Shown: positions 18,111 through 27,436, counted from the first letter of the stretch. The stretch: DNA of 64,000 nt from Paenibacillus chondroitinus NBRC 15376 (GCF_004000765.1 NZ_BILW01000026.1:29724-93723); one strand, 5' to 3'. The notes: generated by a model not told the origin, from the sequence alone. Made by a program: numbers and translations.

Positions 18111-19448
18111 CTACTGATTGCGCAGACGTAAATATTCGGATTTCATTTTGTCAGAGAATTGTTGAGGAGAAACCGTTCCCGCAAGCAAGGCAACGCCTGT
18201 TTTACACATCACGTCCCACATGCCGTTTGGCAGATACACACGGTCGAAATAAGGGAACACACGGATATTTTCAAATTGCTTGTAGTATTCGGAGAATTCA
18301 TGTTTGGATTCGATGTTTTTCAGACCTGCAGGCAGCTTAGTCGCATTGGCGATTTTGGACATATTATCTGCTTTGGCAAAGAAAGCGATCAGCTTCTTGG
18401 ACTCTGCCAAGTGCTTGCCGTCTTTCCAGGCGCCCATCGTGTACCGCTCGCCGCCCGAGAAGGATTGGCTGTCTCCAGCGACCATCGAGGTCAGCGGGGC
18501 AATACCGATTTTGGCAGCTTTATTGTATTTGTACACTTCGTCCGCGAAGGAAGGTGCACCGAATACGAAAGCTACTTTGCCCTGTGCAAACAGTTGCGGC
18601 ATGTCACTGTATTTGGCCGTCAGCACATCTTTGTTGATGTACCCCTTCTTGCTCATGTCCTGCAGCTTTTGCGCAAGCGGTGTCCATTTGTTCCAGTCAA
18701 ATGTCCCATCGAGCAGCGTCTTGGCATCGTTCGTCGCCGGGGAGATGAACATCGATGTGGCGTACAGATCGGAGAACCCGCCGATCATCCCGTTATCCAC
18801 ACCGGACATGAAGAACGGTGTCACCGCTCCGTTGCTGGATGATTTGATTTTCTCGGCTGCCGCCATCAGCTCATCAAACGTTTTTGGCGGGGTGATGCTG
18901 TATTTTTCAAGAATTTCAGCGTTATAGGAGATCCCGTCTTTGGCTTCGCTCATAACAAGCGCTTCTACTTTGCCGTCTTTATCCGTAACGACAGGTTTGA
19001 TTGTGTCCGTCATATCTTTTGCCCATGGCTCATTGCGTAGATCGGCTAGATACTTGCCATAACGGATTATCGCCCAACCATGCGTATCGAAGACGTCCGG
19101 CAAATCGTTTGCCGCCATTTTAACCTTCAGAATGTTCTCGTATTCTGCGCCGGGGAATTGGAATTCAACGGCCACGTTCGGATTTTCCTTGGTAAAATCA
19201 GCCGCAATGCCCTTCATCATTTCTTGATTCGGCAGTTCGGAGATCGTACTGTACACCGTAAGTTTGATCTTATCCCCACTAGGTTTGGCATCCGGGGTAC
19301 TTGCCGCCGTCGTCGTTGTCGGTTTCGTAGTCGCCGCCGCCGGACTTTCCGTCGTAGATGTTCCCGAGCTTGGTCGGCTGGAACACCCCATGAAAACTAC
19401 GGAAACCGTTAGCATCATGGCAGCAACGCTTAAAAATGTTTTTTTCAT
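18111..19448 (-). CDS. Extracellular sugar-binding lipoprotein (ABC transporter)
   Basis: This 445-aa protein begins with a lipoprotein signal peptide (MKKTFLSVAAMMLTVSVVFMGC; lipid-anchored Cys22), followed by a Ser/Thr/Pro-rich linker to about residue 58. A solute-binding domain of the MalE/CUT1 type follows (EFQFPGAEYENILKVKMAANDLPDVFD). It captures sugar outside the cell and delivers it to the two permeases downstream. A perfect catabolite-repression (cre) motif lies about 90 bp upstream. Confidence 0.94.
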   Translation of the reverse strand: MKKTFLSVAAMMLTVSVVFMGCSSRPSSGTSTTESPAAATTKPTTTTAASTPDAKPSGDKIKLTVYSTISELPNQEMMKGIAADFTKENPNVAVEFQFPGAEYENILKVKMAANDLPDVFDTHGWAIIRYGKYLADLRNEPWAKDMTDTIKPVVTDKDGKVEALVMSEAKDGISYNAEILEKYSITPPKTFDELMAAAEKIKSSSNGAVTPFFMSGVDNGMIGGFSDLYATSMFISPATNDAKTLLDGTFDWNKWTPLAQKLQDMSKKGYINKDVLTAKYSDMPQLFAQGKVAFVFGAPSFADEVYKYNKAAKIGIAPLTSMVAGDSQSFSGGERYTMGAWKDGKHLAESKKLIAFFAKADNMSKIANATKLPAGLKNIESKHEFSEYYKQFENIRVFPYFDRVYLPNGMWDVMCKTGVALLAGTVSPQQFSDKMKSEYLRLRNQ

Positions 19449-19534
19449 TTTTACGAATCCTCCCTTTGCATGATTGAAGTGATGACTTGCCCTCTGTGAA
19501 TACGAAAATGTTTCACACCTTAATCATATCAATT

Positions 19535-19550
19535 TTGGTTGCGCTTACAA
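19535..19550 (-). promoter_or_regulatory. Catabolite-responsive element (cre)
   Basis: The minus-strand sequence TTGTAAGCGCAACCAA matches every defined position of the cre consensus WTGNAANCGNWNNCWW. It lies in the gap between the GH4 gene and the sugar-binding lipoprotein gene. CcpA repression of the transporter by preferred sugars is the natural prediction. A weaker similar sequence is near 19568-19582. Confidence 0.75.
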
Positions 19551-19615
19551 GTGTGCTAAATCTACAGTGGAAGCGCTATTTTCCATGGGAGAAATTCAAA
19601 TGGTGTTCGCTTGCC

Positions 19616-20938
19616 TTAAGTGAGATGCTTAAATTGAGGCAGCCACTCTTTATTCGCTGCGAACATGCGATCAACCATCTCCTGAATCTCAGCCAGACTG
19701 AGAACGGCCGACGTTAACGGATCAAAGCAAATGGCGTGATAAATCATTCGCGGGTCCCCTGTGAGCGCCCCTTGCACCGCTAATTCCTCACAGCGCGCGC
19801 TTGTATTGACCAGAATAGCCAAGTGATCCGGCAGAGCCCCGACGTGGATTGGGCTTAGCCGTCCTTTGGAGGCCAGAACAGGGACCTCAACGCAGCAGCC
19901 CTGCGGCAAATTATCGATGTATCCCAGGTTCCGTACATTGCCGTTAAATTCAAAGAGAGTTCCGTCACCGATTGTCGCGTTGAAGATATAAGATGCATAC
20001 TCCTCGCCGCGCTTCAAATCGATAGGGCTGTCCCGCCACTCTTCCATCTGCTTATGCCAGCCCCCGCGCAGCTTCTCCGCATAGTTGATGATCTCTCCAT
20101 AATGCCCGGGATTCCAACCTGTGCCATGGGTGCAGTATTTCTCGATCAAATCCGGTCGCTTGCGGAACCAGGCATTATATTCCGAATTATGGCCACTCGA
20201 TTCCGTTACATAGTAATCCAGATGGAGAAACATTTCGTTGCGGACCTGCTCCTCATTGTAGATTTCAGGCCGCTTCATCACGGCTTCGCGAATGAGCGGG
20301 TAAGCGTCCTTGCCATTCCATTTGTAATCCAAATAGAAGGCTTGATGATTGATCCCCGCACACCGGTAAGTAATCTCCTCCATCGGCGCGCCGATCCAAC
20401 CGGCCAGCATCGAAGCCGTCCCTTGCACGCTATGGCACAAGCCCGTGACTTGCACGCTGCTTTGGCCTTGCATCGCTCTGATCAGCATCGCCATCGGATT
20501 CGAATAGTTCAGGAAAATCGCGTCGGGACAATAACGCTCAATATCCCTGCAGATCTCCAGCATCACGGGAATCGTGCGCAAAAAGCGGAAAATACCCGAT
20601 GGACCTCGGGTATCGCCTATATTGATATCGACGCCGTAAGCTTTGGGAATCTCGATATCCGTACGCCAGATCTCCAAGTCGCCGACCAGGATCGTGCAGA
20701 CCACACCATCCGCCCCGGTTAGCGCTTGCGCCCGGTCCGTCGTTGCCTCTACCTTCGCCTTGTATCCGCCTGCGGCGATGATGTTATCAACCGCTGTCTT
20801 GGCATAAGCCAGCCGCTCCTCCGAGATATCCATCAACGCGATAGTACACGCCTCAAAGGCGGGAAAGGTCAATAAATCTCGAACCAGATTTTTCGTAAAC
20901 ACCAAACTGCCTGCGCCGATAAAAGCAATCTTCGTCAT
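19616..20938 (-). CDS. GH4-family glycosidase, MelA-like alpha-galactosidase
   Basis: This GH4 hydrolase (440 aa) uses NAD and a divalent metal in a redox-assisted cleavage. The N-terminal NAD-binding loop IAFIGAGSLVFTKNLVRDLL, the nucleotide/substrate segment NYSNPM, the metal-ligand motif GLCHSVQGT and INHQAFYL are present. CHSVQ is the form found in MelA alpha-galactosidases; GH4 enzymes for other glycosides carry different residues here. I chose ATG 20938 rather than the upstream GTG 20950. It probably hydrolyses the glycoside imported by the adjacent transporter. Confidence 0.88.
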   Translation of the reverse strand: MTKIAFIGAGSLVFTKNLVRDLLTFPAFEACTIALMDISEERLAYAKTAVDNIIAAGGYKAKVEATTDRAQALTGADGVVCTILVGDLEIWRTDIEIPKAYGVDINIGDTRGPSGIFRFLRTIPVMLEICRDIERYCPDAIFLNYSNPMAMLIRAMQGQSSVQVTGLCHSVQGTASMLAGWIGAPMEEITYRCAGINHQAFYLDYKWNGKDAYPLIREAVMKRPEIYNEEQVRNEMFLHLDYYVTESSGHNSEYNAWFRKRPDLIEKYCTHGTGWNPGHYGEIINYAEKLRGGWHKQMEEWRDSPIDLKRGEEYASYIFNATIGDGTLFEFNGNVRNLGYIDNLPQGCCVEVPVLASKGRLSPIHVGALPDHLAILVNTSARCEELAVQGALTGDPRMIYHAICFDPLTSAVLSLAEIQEMVDRMFAANKEWLPQFKHLT

Positions 20939-20971
20939 CGTCACGATCACTCCTCGCTCATTTTATCCGGA

Positions 20972-21745
20972 TTACAAACCGAGTCCACCATCCACCGTAA
21001 GCTGCTGGCCCGTAATTTGTCCTGCCTGATCAGATGTGATAAAAAGAACAGCAGATGCAATATCTTGACCATTTTGCATTCGCCCCATAGGCATGCGTTG
21101 CGTTGCTTTCTCCAAAGACTTTTCGTCTTCCCCTGTCGAAGCAAGGCGAGCCATCTCCCCTTCGGAAGCGACCCAGCCAGGATGTATGCAGTTCACACGA
21201 ATTCGGTGTTTGGCTAAAGCTCCTGCCAAATTCAGCGTCAACGTGACGATACCACCTTTTGAAATCGAATAAGCCAATGTATCCGGTGATCCCTTTCTTG
21301 CGTGGAGGGAGCCAATAGTGATGATATTGCCTCCCCCTCTGCGAATCATGCCAGGCACCGCCGCTTGGCAGGTCAAGTAAGCTCCCTTGAGGTTAACCCC
21401 CATCACAAGATCCCAGAACGCTTCATCCGTCTGGAATAAGTCGGCTCTGGGAAAGATGCCGGCATTGTTCACCACGATGTCCAAGCCCCCGAACGATGTC
21501 TCTGCAAAGGCCACCATCTGCTCCACCTCTGCGCCCTTGGAAACATCGCACCGGAAAAATTGCGCTGGGCGGCCTTCCTTCCGCCATGCAGCAGCAACGT
21601 CTTCCCCATGCTCATCTACGTCAGCGATCACAACGTTCGCTCCTGACAGCAGGAACTGCTCGGCAATGGCAGCACCGATCCCTTTGGCTGCTCCAGTGAC
21701 GAGCACGGTTTTGCCATCATATTGAAAGCTAGCTGTACCTTTCAT
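20972..21745 (-). CDS. SDR-family oxidoreductase (1 of 3 in cluster)
   Basis: This is a 257-aa classical short-chain dehydrogenase. It has the NAD(P) loop VTGAAKGIGAAIAEQF, DVDEHG after strand 2 (an acidic residue there favours NAD), VNNAGIF, catalytic Ser in ITIGSLHARKG, and the YSISK dyad. It most likely oxidises a sugar, polyol or sugar acid. GGAGGAG precedes ATG 21745. It follows another SDR by about 36 bp in the same operon. Confidence 0.9.
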   Translation of the reverse strand: MKGTASFQYDGKTVLVTGAAKGIGAAIAEQFLLSGANVVIADVDEHGEDVAAAWRKEGRPAQFFRCDVSKGAEVEQMVAFAETSFGGLDIVVNNAGIFPRADLFQTDEAFWDLVMGVNLKGAYLTCQAAVPGMIRRGGGNIITIGSLHARKGSPDTLAYSISKGGIVTLTLNLAGALAKHRIRVNCIHPGWVASEGEMARLASTGEDEKSLEKATQRMPMGRMQNGQDIASAVLFITSDQAGQITGQQLTVDGGLGL

Positions 21746-21781
21746 CGTACTCCTCCTTCGTCGCTAGAACCTGAACGCCCT

Positions 21782-22591
21782 CTAGAACTCGTAAGCACCC
21801 TCGGCGGCCGCTTTCTCATAAGCCATCCGCGGGATTTGTGTGGCCAGCTTCCCTCCGCTGATATCAATCATCGTGCCAGTGATATAACCGGCATAGTCAG
21901 AAGCGAGGAAGCAAATCAGGTTAGCAACATCCGCCTTCTCTCCCCAGCGGCGCAGCGTCAAGGTGTCGAGCAAGCGCTGCTGCTGGGGCTCCTGAAGCTC
22001 AGCGAAATGGTTCATGTCCGTCGGAATCATCCCGGGAGCGTAGCAGTTCACCGTAATGTTCCAGGGGCCCAGCTCGCCGGCCAACACACGGGTGAATTGC
22101 TCCACACCGGCTTTGGAGGAGGCATAGGCTGCACTGCCATAGCTCGGCACGATGGCGGCGAACGAGGCCGCGTTCATGATCCGGCCCGCTCCTTGCTTTT
22201 TCATGACCGGCGCAACCGCCTTGCACATCAGAAAAGTCCCTTTCAAATTAATATCAAGGTTTAAGTCCCAAACCTCTTCGGAAAGGATATCCACAGGTGC
22301 TCCTCCGGCGACCCCGGCATTATTCACTAAAATATCAATACGGCCATACTGATCCACGACATGCTGCACGACTTCTTGAATCTGCGCATAGTTGCGCACA
22401 TCGCATTGGTACGTACCCCCTTTGCAACCGCTGCGATCAAACTCCTTCTGCACGTCCCCCAAATTCGACTCATTGATATCAGTGACAACGGTCGTCACGC
22501 CTTCCTTGGCAAGCGCCAGAGCAATCACTTTCCCGATCCCCCGGCCGGCACCGGTAACAATTGCCACTTTTCCAGATAGGTCAATATGCAT
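21782..22591 (-). CDS. SDR-family oxidoreductase (2 of 3 in cluster)
   Basis: This 269-aa classical SDR has VTGAGRGIGKVIALAL, TDINES after strand 2, VNNAGVAGG, catalytic Ser in NAASFAAIVPSYG, and YASSK. The acidic residue after strand 2 suggests NAD use. The C-terminal tail after SGGKLATQIP is longer than usual. Substrate cannot be assigned; the cluster suggests a sugar or sugar acid. It is about 20 bp downstream of the isomerase-like gene. Confidence 0.9.
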   Translation of the reverse strand: MHIDLSGKVAIVTGAGRGIGKVIALALAKEGVTTVVTDINESNLGDVQKEFDRSGCKGGTYQCDVRNYAQIQEVVQHVVDQYGRIDILVNNAGVAGGAPVDILSEEVWDLNLDINLKGTFLMCKAVAPVMKKQGAGRIMNAASFAAIVPSYGSAAYASSKAGVEQFTRVLAGELGPWNITVNCYAPGMIPTDMNHFAELQEPQQQRLLDTLTLRRWGEKADVANLICFLASDYAGYITGTMIDISGGKLATQIPRMAYEKAAAEGAYEF

Positions 22592-22611
22592 CCAGGTCTC
22601 TCTCCTTCCCG

Positions 22612-23601
22612 TTACATCGTCTGCGAAGCGGTGTTATGCGTTTGCAGCAAATTTTGCAAATAGGACAAGCTCGTCAGAAACTGCCTCTGTTCATAGGCGA
22701 TAATGTTTTCTTCCGATGCCCCCTTTTCAAAAGGGGTTCGCCAATCTCCAGTGGGTCTGGCATTGGCCTGTGCAAAACGCAACAGGTTGGCAAGCTGCGC
22801 TGCTGACCGCTGCGGGTAATCCTGCCAGTAATCCTCACAGAGTACTCTCGTATGGCGCGCTTCAAGCGCTCCGAGCTCCATCGACATATTGACCTTCGGA
22901 CAATACTCTTCAAACACCTGAAACAGCGCAGCGAAATCCACGACGCCTTGGCCTAAAGGAGAACGTACGAGGCGATAGCCGTCATCGCTCATGTAGATCC
23001 AATAATCCTTCATGTGCACATGCTTAAGATGTGGTCCTATCCTCCGGGCAAAATCTACCGGCTCTTCCGCCGTCGCCAGCGGGTTGCCGGTATCCAGCGT
23101 AATACCGAAATAGGGCGAACCGATCTCCTGACAGAGCCATAACAGTTCCTCGGAAGCCAGATCTTGATGATTCTCCACCGCCAGTACGACGCCTGCCTGC
23201 TCCGCAGCCCTCGCCGCCTCTCCCAACCCGGATAACACTTCCTGCAAAAATGACGGCCACCGCCCGGCCATTCTGCGCCGATCACCGCCAAAATCCGCAC
23301 CGCCTACGACCGTGCGAACGGTTGGCGCGCCTAGCCTCGCAGCCGCTTCAATAGCTTCCTTAAGCGGTTTCGGATCGTAGCCACCTGAGGCTACTACGAG
23401 ATATTGCCCTCTAGTCTTAGCTTGGCGAGTTAACGCAGCTGCATCTTCGCCCTCAAGCAGCGACAAAGGAAGCTCAATGCCTTGAAGCCCATACCCGGTC
23501 GCCTGCTCAAGCAATTGAGATGCCGTGATACGCGGACGCGTCGAGCGGGGATGGATGCCCATCATAAACGTAGTGCCGTACACAGCAAGTCCGAGTTTCA
23601 T
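22612..23601 (-). CDS. Sugar phosphate isomerase/epimerase-like TIM barrel
   Basis: This 329-aa protein belongs to the xylose-isomerase-like/AP-endonuclease-2 superfamily. Likely metal ligands are in AVENHQD, LDTGNPL, HVHMKDYW and MSMELGALE, giving the usual Glu/Asp/His/Glu site at the barrel mouth. Family members isomerise or epimerise sugars, inosose or keto-sugar acids. Specific substrate unknown. It lies between SDR genes in the catabolic operon. Confidence 0.86.
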   Translation of the reverse strand: MKLGLAVYGTTFMMGIHPRSTRPRITASQLLEQATGYGLQGIELPLSLLEGEDAAALTRQAKTRGQYLVVASGGYDPKPLKEAIEAAARLGAPTVRTVVGGADFGGDRRRMAGRWPSFLQEVLSGLGEAARAAEQAGVVLAVENHQDLASEELLWLCQEIGSPYFGITLDTGNPLATAEEPVDFARRIGPHLKHVHMKDYWIYMSDDGYRLVRSPLGQGVVDFAALFQVFEEYCPKVNMSMELGALEARHTRVLCEDYWQDYPQRSAAQLANLLRFAQANARPTGDWRTPFEKGASEENIIAYEQRQFLTSLSYLQNLLQTHNTASQTM

Positions 23602-23620
23602 CCGAATTCACCTTTCCCTT

Positions 23621-24388
23621 CTATCTCGCCGTCCAACCGCCATCCACAACCATGGAAGCCCCTGTCATGAAGCTGGACGCTTCCGATGCCATGTAAATAA
23701 TAGCCCCGATGATTTCTTCAGGCCTGCCCCAACGCCCCAAAGCAATATTTTCGATAAAAAAGCGATTCGCTTCCGGATTATTCATCACTACCGTGTTCAG
23801 CTCCGTCGCAATCGGTCCCGGGCAAAGCGCGTTCACCGTAATGTTATATGGCGCCCATTCCAAAGCAAGCACCTTCGTTAGCTGAATCAGGCCGCCTTTG
23901 CTGGAACAATAAGCGCCTCTTTCCGGCAGCGCGATGCTCCCCAGCATAGAGGACAGGTTGATAACCCTGCCGTAGCGCTGGCTTTTCATCGTTTTGGCGA
24001 CTGCGCGGGCGCATAGATACGGCGCTTTTAAGTTCGTATTCTGAACGAGATCCCAGCTTGCTTCATCAAAATCTTCGATCGGCTTCCGCACATTAATCCC
24101 TGCATTGTTGATCAAAATATCAATCCGTCCGAACGCCTGGACGGAATCCGCAACCATCGCCTCAACCTGCTCGGCTACCGTAACATCCACCGCTAAGCCG
24201 AGCGCCCGTCTGCCGGTTGACTCGGCAATGGCGCGTGCTGCCGCTTCCGCCTTCTCCTTCTCGCGGCTCGTCACGATCACATCAGCCCCAGCCTCTGCCA
24301 ACGCCTGAGCCATCACATAGCCCAGCCCCCGTGTCCCCCCTGTAATTAAAGCAACACGGCCATCTAGTTTGAAGAGCTCCAAACTCAT
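23621..24388 (-). CDS. SDR-family oxidoreductase (3 of 3 in cluster)
   Basis: This 255-aa SDR has ITGGTRGLGYVMAQAL, SREKEK after strand 2 (basic residues, hinting at NADP), NNAGINVRKP, INLSSMLGS and YCSSKGG. It resembles gluconate/2-deoxy-gluconate dehydrogenase-type SDRs in overall pattern, but that assignment is inference. It overlaps the alcohol dehydrogenase gene by four bases, so the two are coupled. Confidence 0.9.
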   Translation of the reverse strand: MSLELFKLDGRVALITGGTRGLGYVMAQALAEAGADVIVTSREKEKAEAAARAIAESTGRRALGLAVDVTVAEQVEAMVADSVQAFGRIDILINNAGINVRKPIEDFDEASWDLVQNTNLKAPYLCARAVAKTMKSQRYGRVINLSSMLGSIALPERGAYCSSKGGLIQLTKVLALEWAPYNITVNALCPGPIATELNTVVMNNPEANRFFIENIALGRWGRPEEIIGAIIYMASEASSFMTGASMVVDGGWTAR

Positions 24389-25407
24389 TGGACAAATTCC
24401 CCTTTCTCATCCAGCGTCATAAGTATTTTCGCGATCTTCCCCGGATTTTTGATGAGCATGTCAAAACAAGCGCTTCCGCTTTCAAGCGGAGCAAGTTTTG
24501 TCCACGGCGATAAGCTGACACGTCCCTCGCTAATCCACTGCAGCGCCGTCTCGAAATCATCCGAATGGTACGCGAAAGCTCCCGTCATCTGAATCTCGCT
24601 GCGGATCATTTTATTAATCGGCAGGCGGCTTGTTTCCTCATGCAGACCCGTGAAAATGACCCGGCCCCCCGGACGCACCGACTCCACGCAAGTTTGGCGG
24701 GTCAGCTCCATGCCGACGGCATCAATGGCCGCATCGAAGGTTTGCCCCTCCACAAGGCTGCTTACGCGAGTTACGGTTACAGCTCCAAGATCCTTGGCAA
24801 TTTCGAGTCGCTGTTCATTGATATCAACGACTACGACCTGCTGCAAGCCGTACACCTTCGCTGCCTGTAGAGCCAGAAGACCGATTGGCCCAGCTCCCAT
24901 AATCAGGAGGCGATCGGTTGGCAGCGGTCTGAGCAGCTTGCAGATATGCACAGCGCAGGCGAACGGCTCTGCGAAAGCGCCTTCATCAAAAGAAACGTGA
25001 TCGTCCAGCCGGTACACGTTCTTCTCTGCAATCGCGACATACTCCGCGAATGCTCCAGGGCGGTGCGCGCCGATTAATTGGCGCTCCGGGCACAGCTGCG
25101 CTGCCCCTGTCGTACAGGCGCGGCAGCGACCGCAGGACACGAGCGGGTTGGCCGTCACCCGATCCCCTCGGCGGAATCTAGCTTCCCCGTCCCCGCCACT
25201 TCCAACTTGCTCCACGACGCCGGAGAACTCGTGACCCATGATGAGCGGCGGCTTGCGAAGCGAATTATGCCCCAAAAAACCGCTCAATTCGGAGCCGCAA
25301 ATGCCCACCCGCTCCACACGAATCAGCACCTCATTCGGTCCAGGGACCGGCTTCGCCACTTCCCTTATGTTCATGGTGCTGGGCCCTTCATATACCAACG
25401 CTTTCAT
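24385..25407 (-). CDS. Zinc-dependent sugar/polyol dehydrogenase (MDR family)
   Basis: This 340-aa medium-chain dehydrogenase has the catalytic-zinc segment RVGICGSELSGF and GHEFSGVVEQ. The structural-zinc cysteines are in NPLVSCGRCRACTTGAAQLC. The NAD loop is MGAGPIGLLALQ followed by VVVDINEQRLE, where Asp favours NAD. The pattern fits sorbitol/galactitol- or threonine-dehydrogenase-like enzymes. It is the second gene of the catabolic operon, 40 bp after the dehydratase. Confidence 0.92.
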   Translation of the reverse strand: MKALVYEGPSTMNIREVAKPVPGPNEVLIRVERVGICGSELSGFLGHNSLRKPPLIMGHEFSGVVEQVGSGGDGEARFRRGDRVTANPLVSCGRCRACTTGAAQLCPERQLIGAHRPGAFAEYVAIAEKNVYRLDDHVSFDEGAFAEPFACAVHICKLLRPLPTDRLLIMGAGPIGLLALQAAKVYGLQQVVVVDINEQRLEIAKDLGAVTVTRVSSLVEGQTFDAAIDAVGMELTRQTCVESVRPGGRVIFTGLHEETSRLPINKMIRSEIQMTGAFAYHSDDFETALQWISEGRVSLSPWTKLAPLESGSACFDMLIKNPGKIAKILMTLDEKGEFVQ

Positions 25408-25447
25408 GCGCTATCCTCCTTATGGCTACAAGCTTCGCCACGCTTAG

Positions 25448-26593
25448 TCAATGCTTCTCGCGCTTTTCCCAGCCCTGCTTGAATAGGGGGAGCCAGTGAC
25501 CGGGATCATACGGATGTTTCGCAATCTCCTCCAGATTAAGGTCAATGCCCAAACCCGGCCCCTCAGGCGGGAGCAGATAACCGCGATCCACTTTCAGCGG
25601 AGGCGTGAGCAGCTGCTCTTCCCACGGCTCATTAAATTCGTCAAAAATTTCATGAATGAAGAAATTCGGCGTCGCCATATTCAAATGCGCACAGGCCACC
25701 GAGCAGATTGGCCCCTGCGCACTATGTGGAGCCGTAACCCCGCCATGCGCATGAACCATCCCGCATATTTGCTTGGAAGCGGAGATGCCGAGGTATTGCG
25801 GCTCCAGTTGAACGATATGCACCGCGTCATGCTGCAGCAGCTCGGCGAATTGTTCGCGATTGTAATAGTCCTCGCCGCAGGCAATTGGCACGGGACTGCG
25901 CTTCGCTACCTCGACCATGGTGGAGATTCGCTGCGGAGGCACCGGCGCCTCGAACCACGTAGGCTCATATGGCAGCATTGCTTCTGCGAATTGAAGAGCC
26001 GTATGTACACTGAAGCGGTTATGTCCTTCAATGAGAAGGTCAACATCTGGACCTACCGCTTCACGAACCGCCGCGATAATTTCAATTCCCGTGCGAAAAT
26101 CCTTCCTTTCCACGGTGCGCCACGCGTTACCAAAAGGATCAAATTTTAGCGCCGTGTAACCTCTAGCGACAACGTCCTTGGCCTTTTCGTGAAAGCTTTG
26201 CGGATCACGCGGTCCCCGGTACCACCCGTTCGCATAGCAGCGCAGCTTTTCGTGACATTTGCCACCCAATAGCTTATACAGCGGGAGTTCAGCCTCTTTG
26301 CCAATAATATCCCAGCAAGCGGTTTCAATAGCTGCCAGCGCCGAGCCCTGGATTTGACCGCCATCCGAATACACGTCGCGCGTCATCTTGAGTGCGATGG
26401 TTTCCACATCATGAACGTCCATCCCGATATACAGATGCTTCAGCTCATGAATCGCCGCTTCCACCGTTTTTGCGAACCCGTTCAGCGTGCCTTCACCAAT
26501 GCCATAAATGCCTTCCTTCGTATGCAGTTTGACGAAAAGCCAATTTTTCCATGAGTTCCCGACGATGAATGTCTCCACATTGGTAATGATCAT
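25448..26593 (-). CDS. Enolase-superfamily sugar-acid dehydratase (mandelate racemase type)
   Basis: This protein has about 381 residues. ATG 26593 (MIITNVETFIVGN) is preferred to the open frame up to 26659. The N-terminal capping domain precedes a barrel with ALKFDPFG (KxD catalytic pair), LLIEGHNRFSV (metal Asp/Glu), FEAPVPP, and GEDYYNREQF. This belongs to the mandelate racemase branch, most of whose members dehydrate sugar acids such as galactonate, gluconate or fuconate. It is the first gene of the operon, which suggests that the pathway oxidises a sugar to an acid and then dehydrates it. Confidence 0.88.
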   Translation of the reverse strand: MIITNVETFIVGNSWKNWLFVKLHTKEGIYGIGEGTLNGFAKTVEAAIHELKHLYIGMDVHDVETIALKMTRDVYSDGGQIQGSALAAIETACWDIIGKEAELPLYKLLGGKCHEKLRCYANGWYRGPRDPQSFHEKAKDVVARGYTALKFDPFGNAWRTVERKDFRTGIEIIAAVREAVGPDVDLLIEGHNRFSVHTALQFAEAMLPYEPTWFEAPVPPQRISTMVEVAKRSPVPIACGEDYYNREQFAELLQHDAVHIVQLEPQYLGISASKQICGMVHAHGGVTAPHSAQGPICSVACAHLNMATPNFFIHEIFDEFNEPWEEQLLTPPLKVDRGYLLPPEGPGLGIDLNLEEIAKHPYDPGHWLPLFKQGWEKREKH

Positions 26594-26732
26594 TCCGCAA
26601 CCTGTCCTTTCACTTTCCATATTAGAGAAATAAGCGCCATTACAAGCTTTCATATGCATTGTAACAAATCCATTTGCCCTGATATTTGCCTAAAGGAGAA
26701 AACATGTTGGACTTTTCCGATAAACGACAAAG

Positions 26733-26762
26733 AAGAGGGCAGCTGGATGCGCTAGCCCTCTT
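26733..26762 (-). terminator. Terminator after the TetR gene
   Basis: An 8-bp stem AAGAGGGC/GCCCTCTT with a 14-nt loop lies 47 bp past the TetR stop and is followed by a modest T-rich run on the minus strand. It separates the TetR gene from the sugar-catabolic operon. Confidence 0.65.
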
Positions 26763-26808
26763 GCGTTATGATTGTTCAATCAATTTATAGTGTTGAAAAA
26801 AATCTTAA

Positions 26809-27327
26809 TTATTTCTTTATCATCAAATCGGGCATATCCAGTGCCAAGGAAACGTTGCACAGCATCCCCCGCGCCAAAAACATCGTCGTCATCTCTTCAG
26901 CCTCTTGAAGTCCTGCCTCCTCAAAAGCCTGCATCACGAACTGCCTTACCTCATTCATCCCCCGCTTCATAACAGCACGGATAGGGGCTTCCTGGATCGT
27001 CTGCGCCTGCATCTGCAGCAAAATCTCATTTCTGTGCGATTGCGTAATCTCTTCGTAGGCGCGGATGAAGCCAAGTTCCAGCAGCTCTGGGGATGTCGTT
27101 TCCTTCACGCGCTGGAAAGCTTGAAGGATGCGCTGCCATGAGAGCTCCAGGGCAGCTTCCAGGAGGGACTCCTTAGTGAAAAACCGATACACATAAGGCT
27201 GTGAAATGGAAGCACGTTCTGCCACTTGCGCAGTTGTCGCACGATAATAACCGAATTCGGCAAATACTTCGACAGCGGAATGAATAATATCATTGCGTCG
27301 ATCGGTAGACGTTACACCCTTCACCAT
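26809..27327 (-). CDS. TetR-family regulator A
   Basis: This is a 172-aa TetR regulator. The N-terminal helix-turn-helix is AEFGYYRATTAQVAERASISQPYVYRFFTKESLL. The variable C-terminal ligand domain gives no substrate clue. ATG 27327 (MVKGVTST) is chosen because AGGAGG precedes it by nine bases; the upstream ATG is part of that motif. A perfect 16-bp inverted repeat lies 29 bp upstream of the start, probably its own operator. Confidence 0.9.
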   Translation of the reverse strand: MVKGVTSTDRRNDIIHSAVEVFAEFGYYRATTAQVAERASISQPYVYRFFTKESLLEAALELSWQRILQAFQRVKETTSPELLELGFIRAYEEITQSHRNEILLQMQAQTIQEAPIRAVMKRGMNEVRQFVMQAFEEAGLQEAEEMTTMFLARGMLCNVSLALDMPDLMIKK

Positions 27328-27355
27328 TTGCCGCGACCTCCTCATCTGTTAAAAA

Positions 27356-27389
27356 GTCCGATTAGTGATTGGTCAATCACTAATCGGAC
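27356..27389. promoter_or_regulatory. Perfect 16-bp-arm palindrome, probable TetR operator
   Basis: The arms GTCCGATTAGTGATTG and CAATCACTAATCGGAC are exact reverse complements around two bases. It lies just upstream of TetR gene A and downstream of the next SDR gene. The central TGATTGGTCAATCA dyad resembles TetR-family operators; autoregulation is inferred. It could also form a transcript hairpin, but no T tract follows. Confidence 0.75.
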
Positions 27390-27436
27390 CTAGTATAACC
27401 CACATAGTTGGAGATTGCAACTCTAACTTGCCGCTT

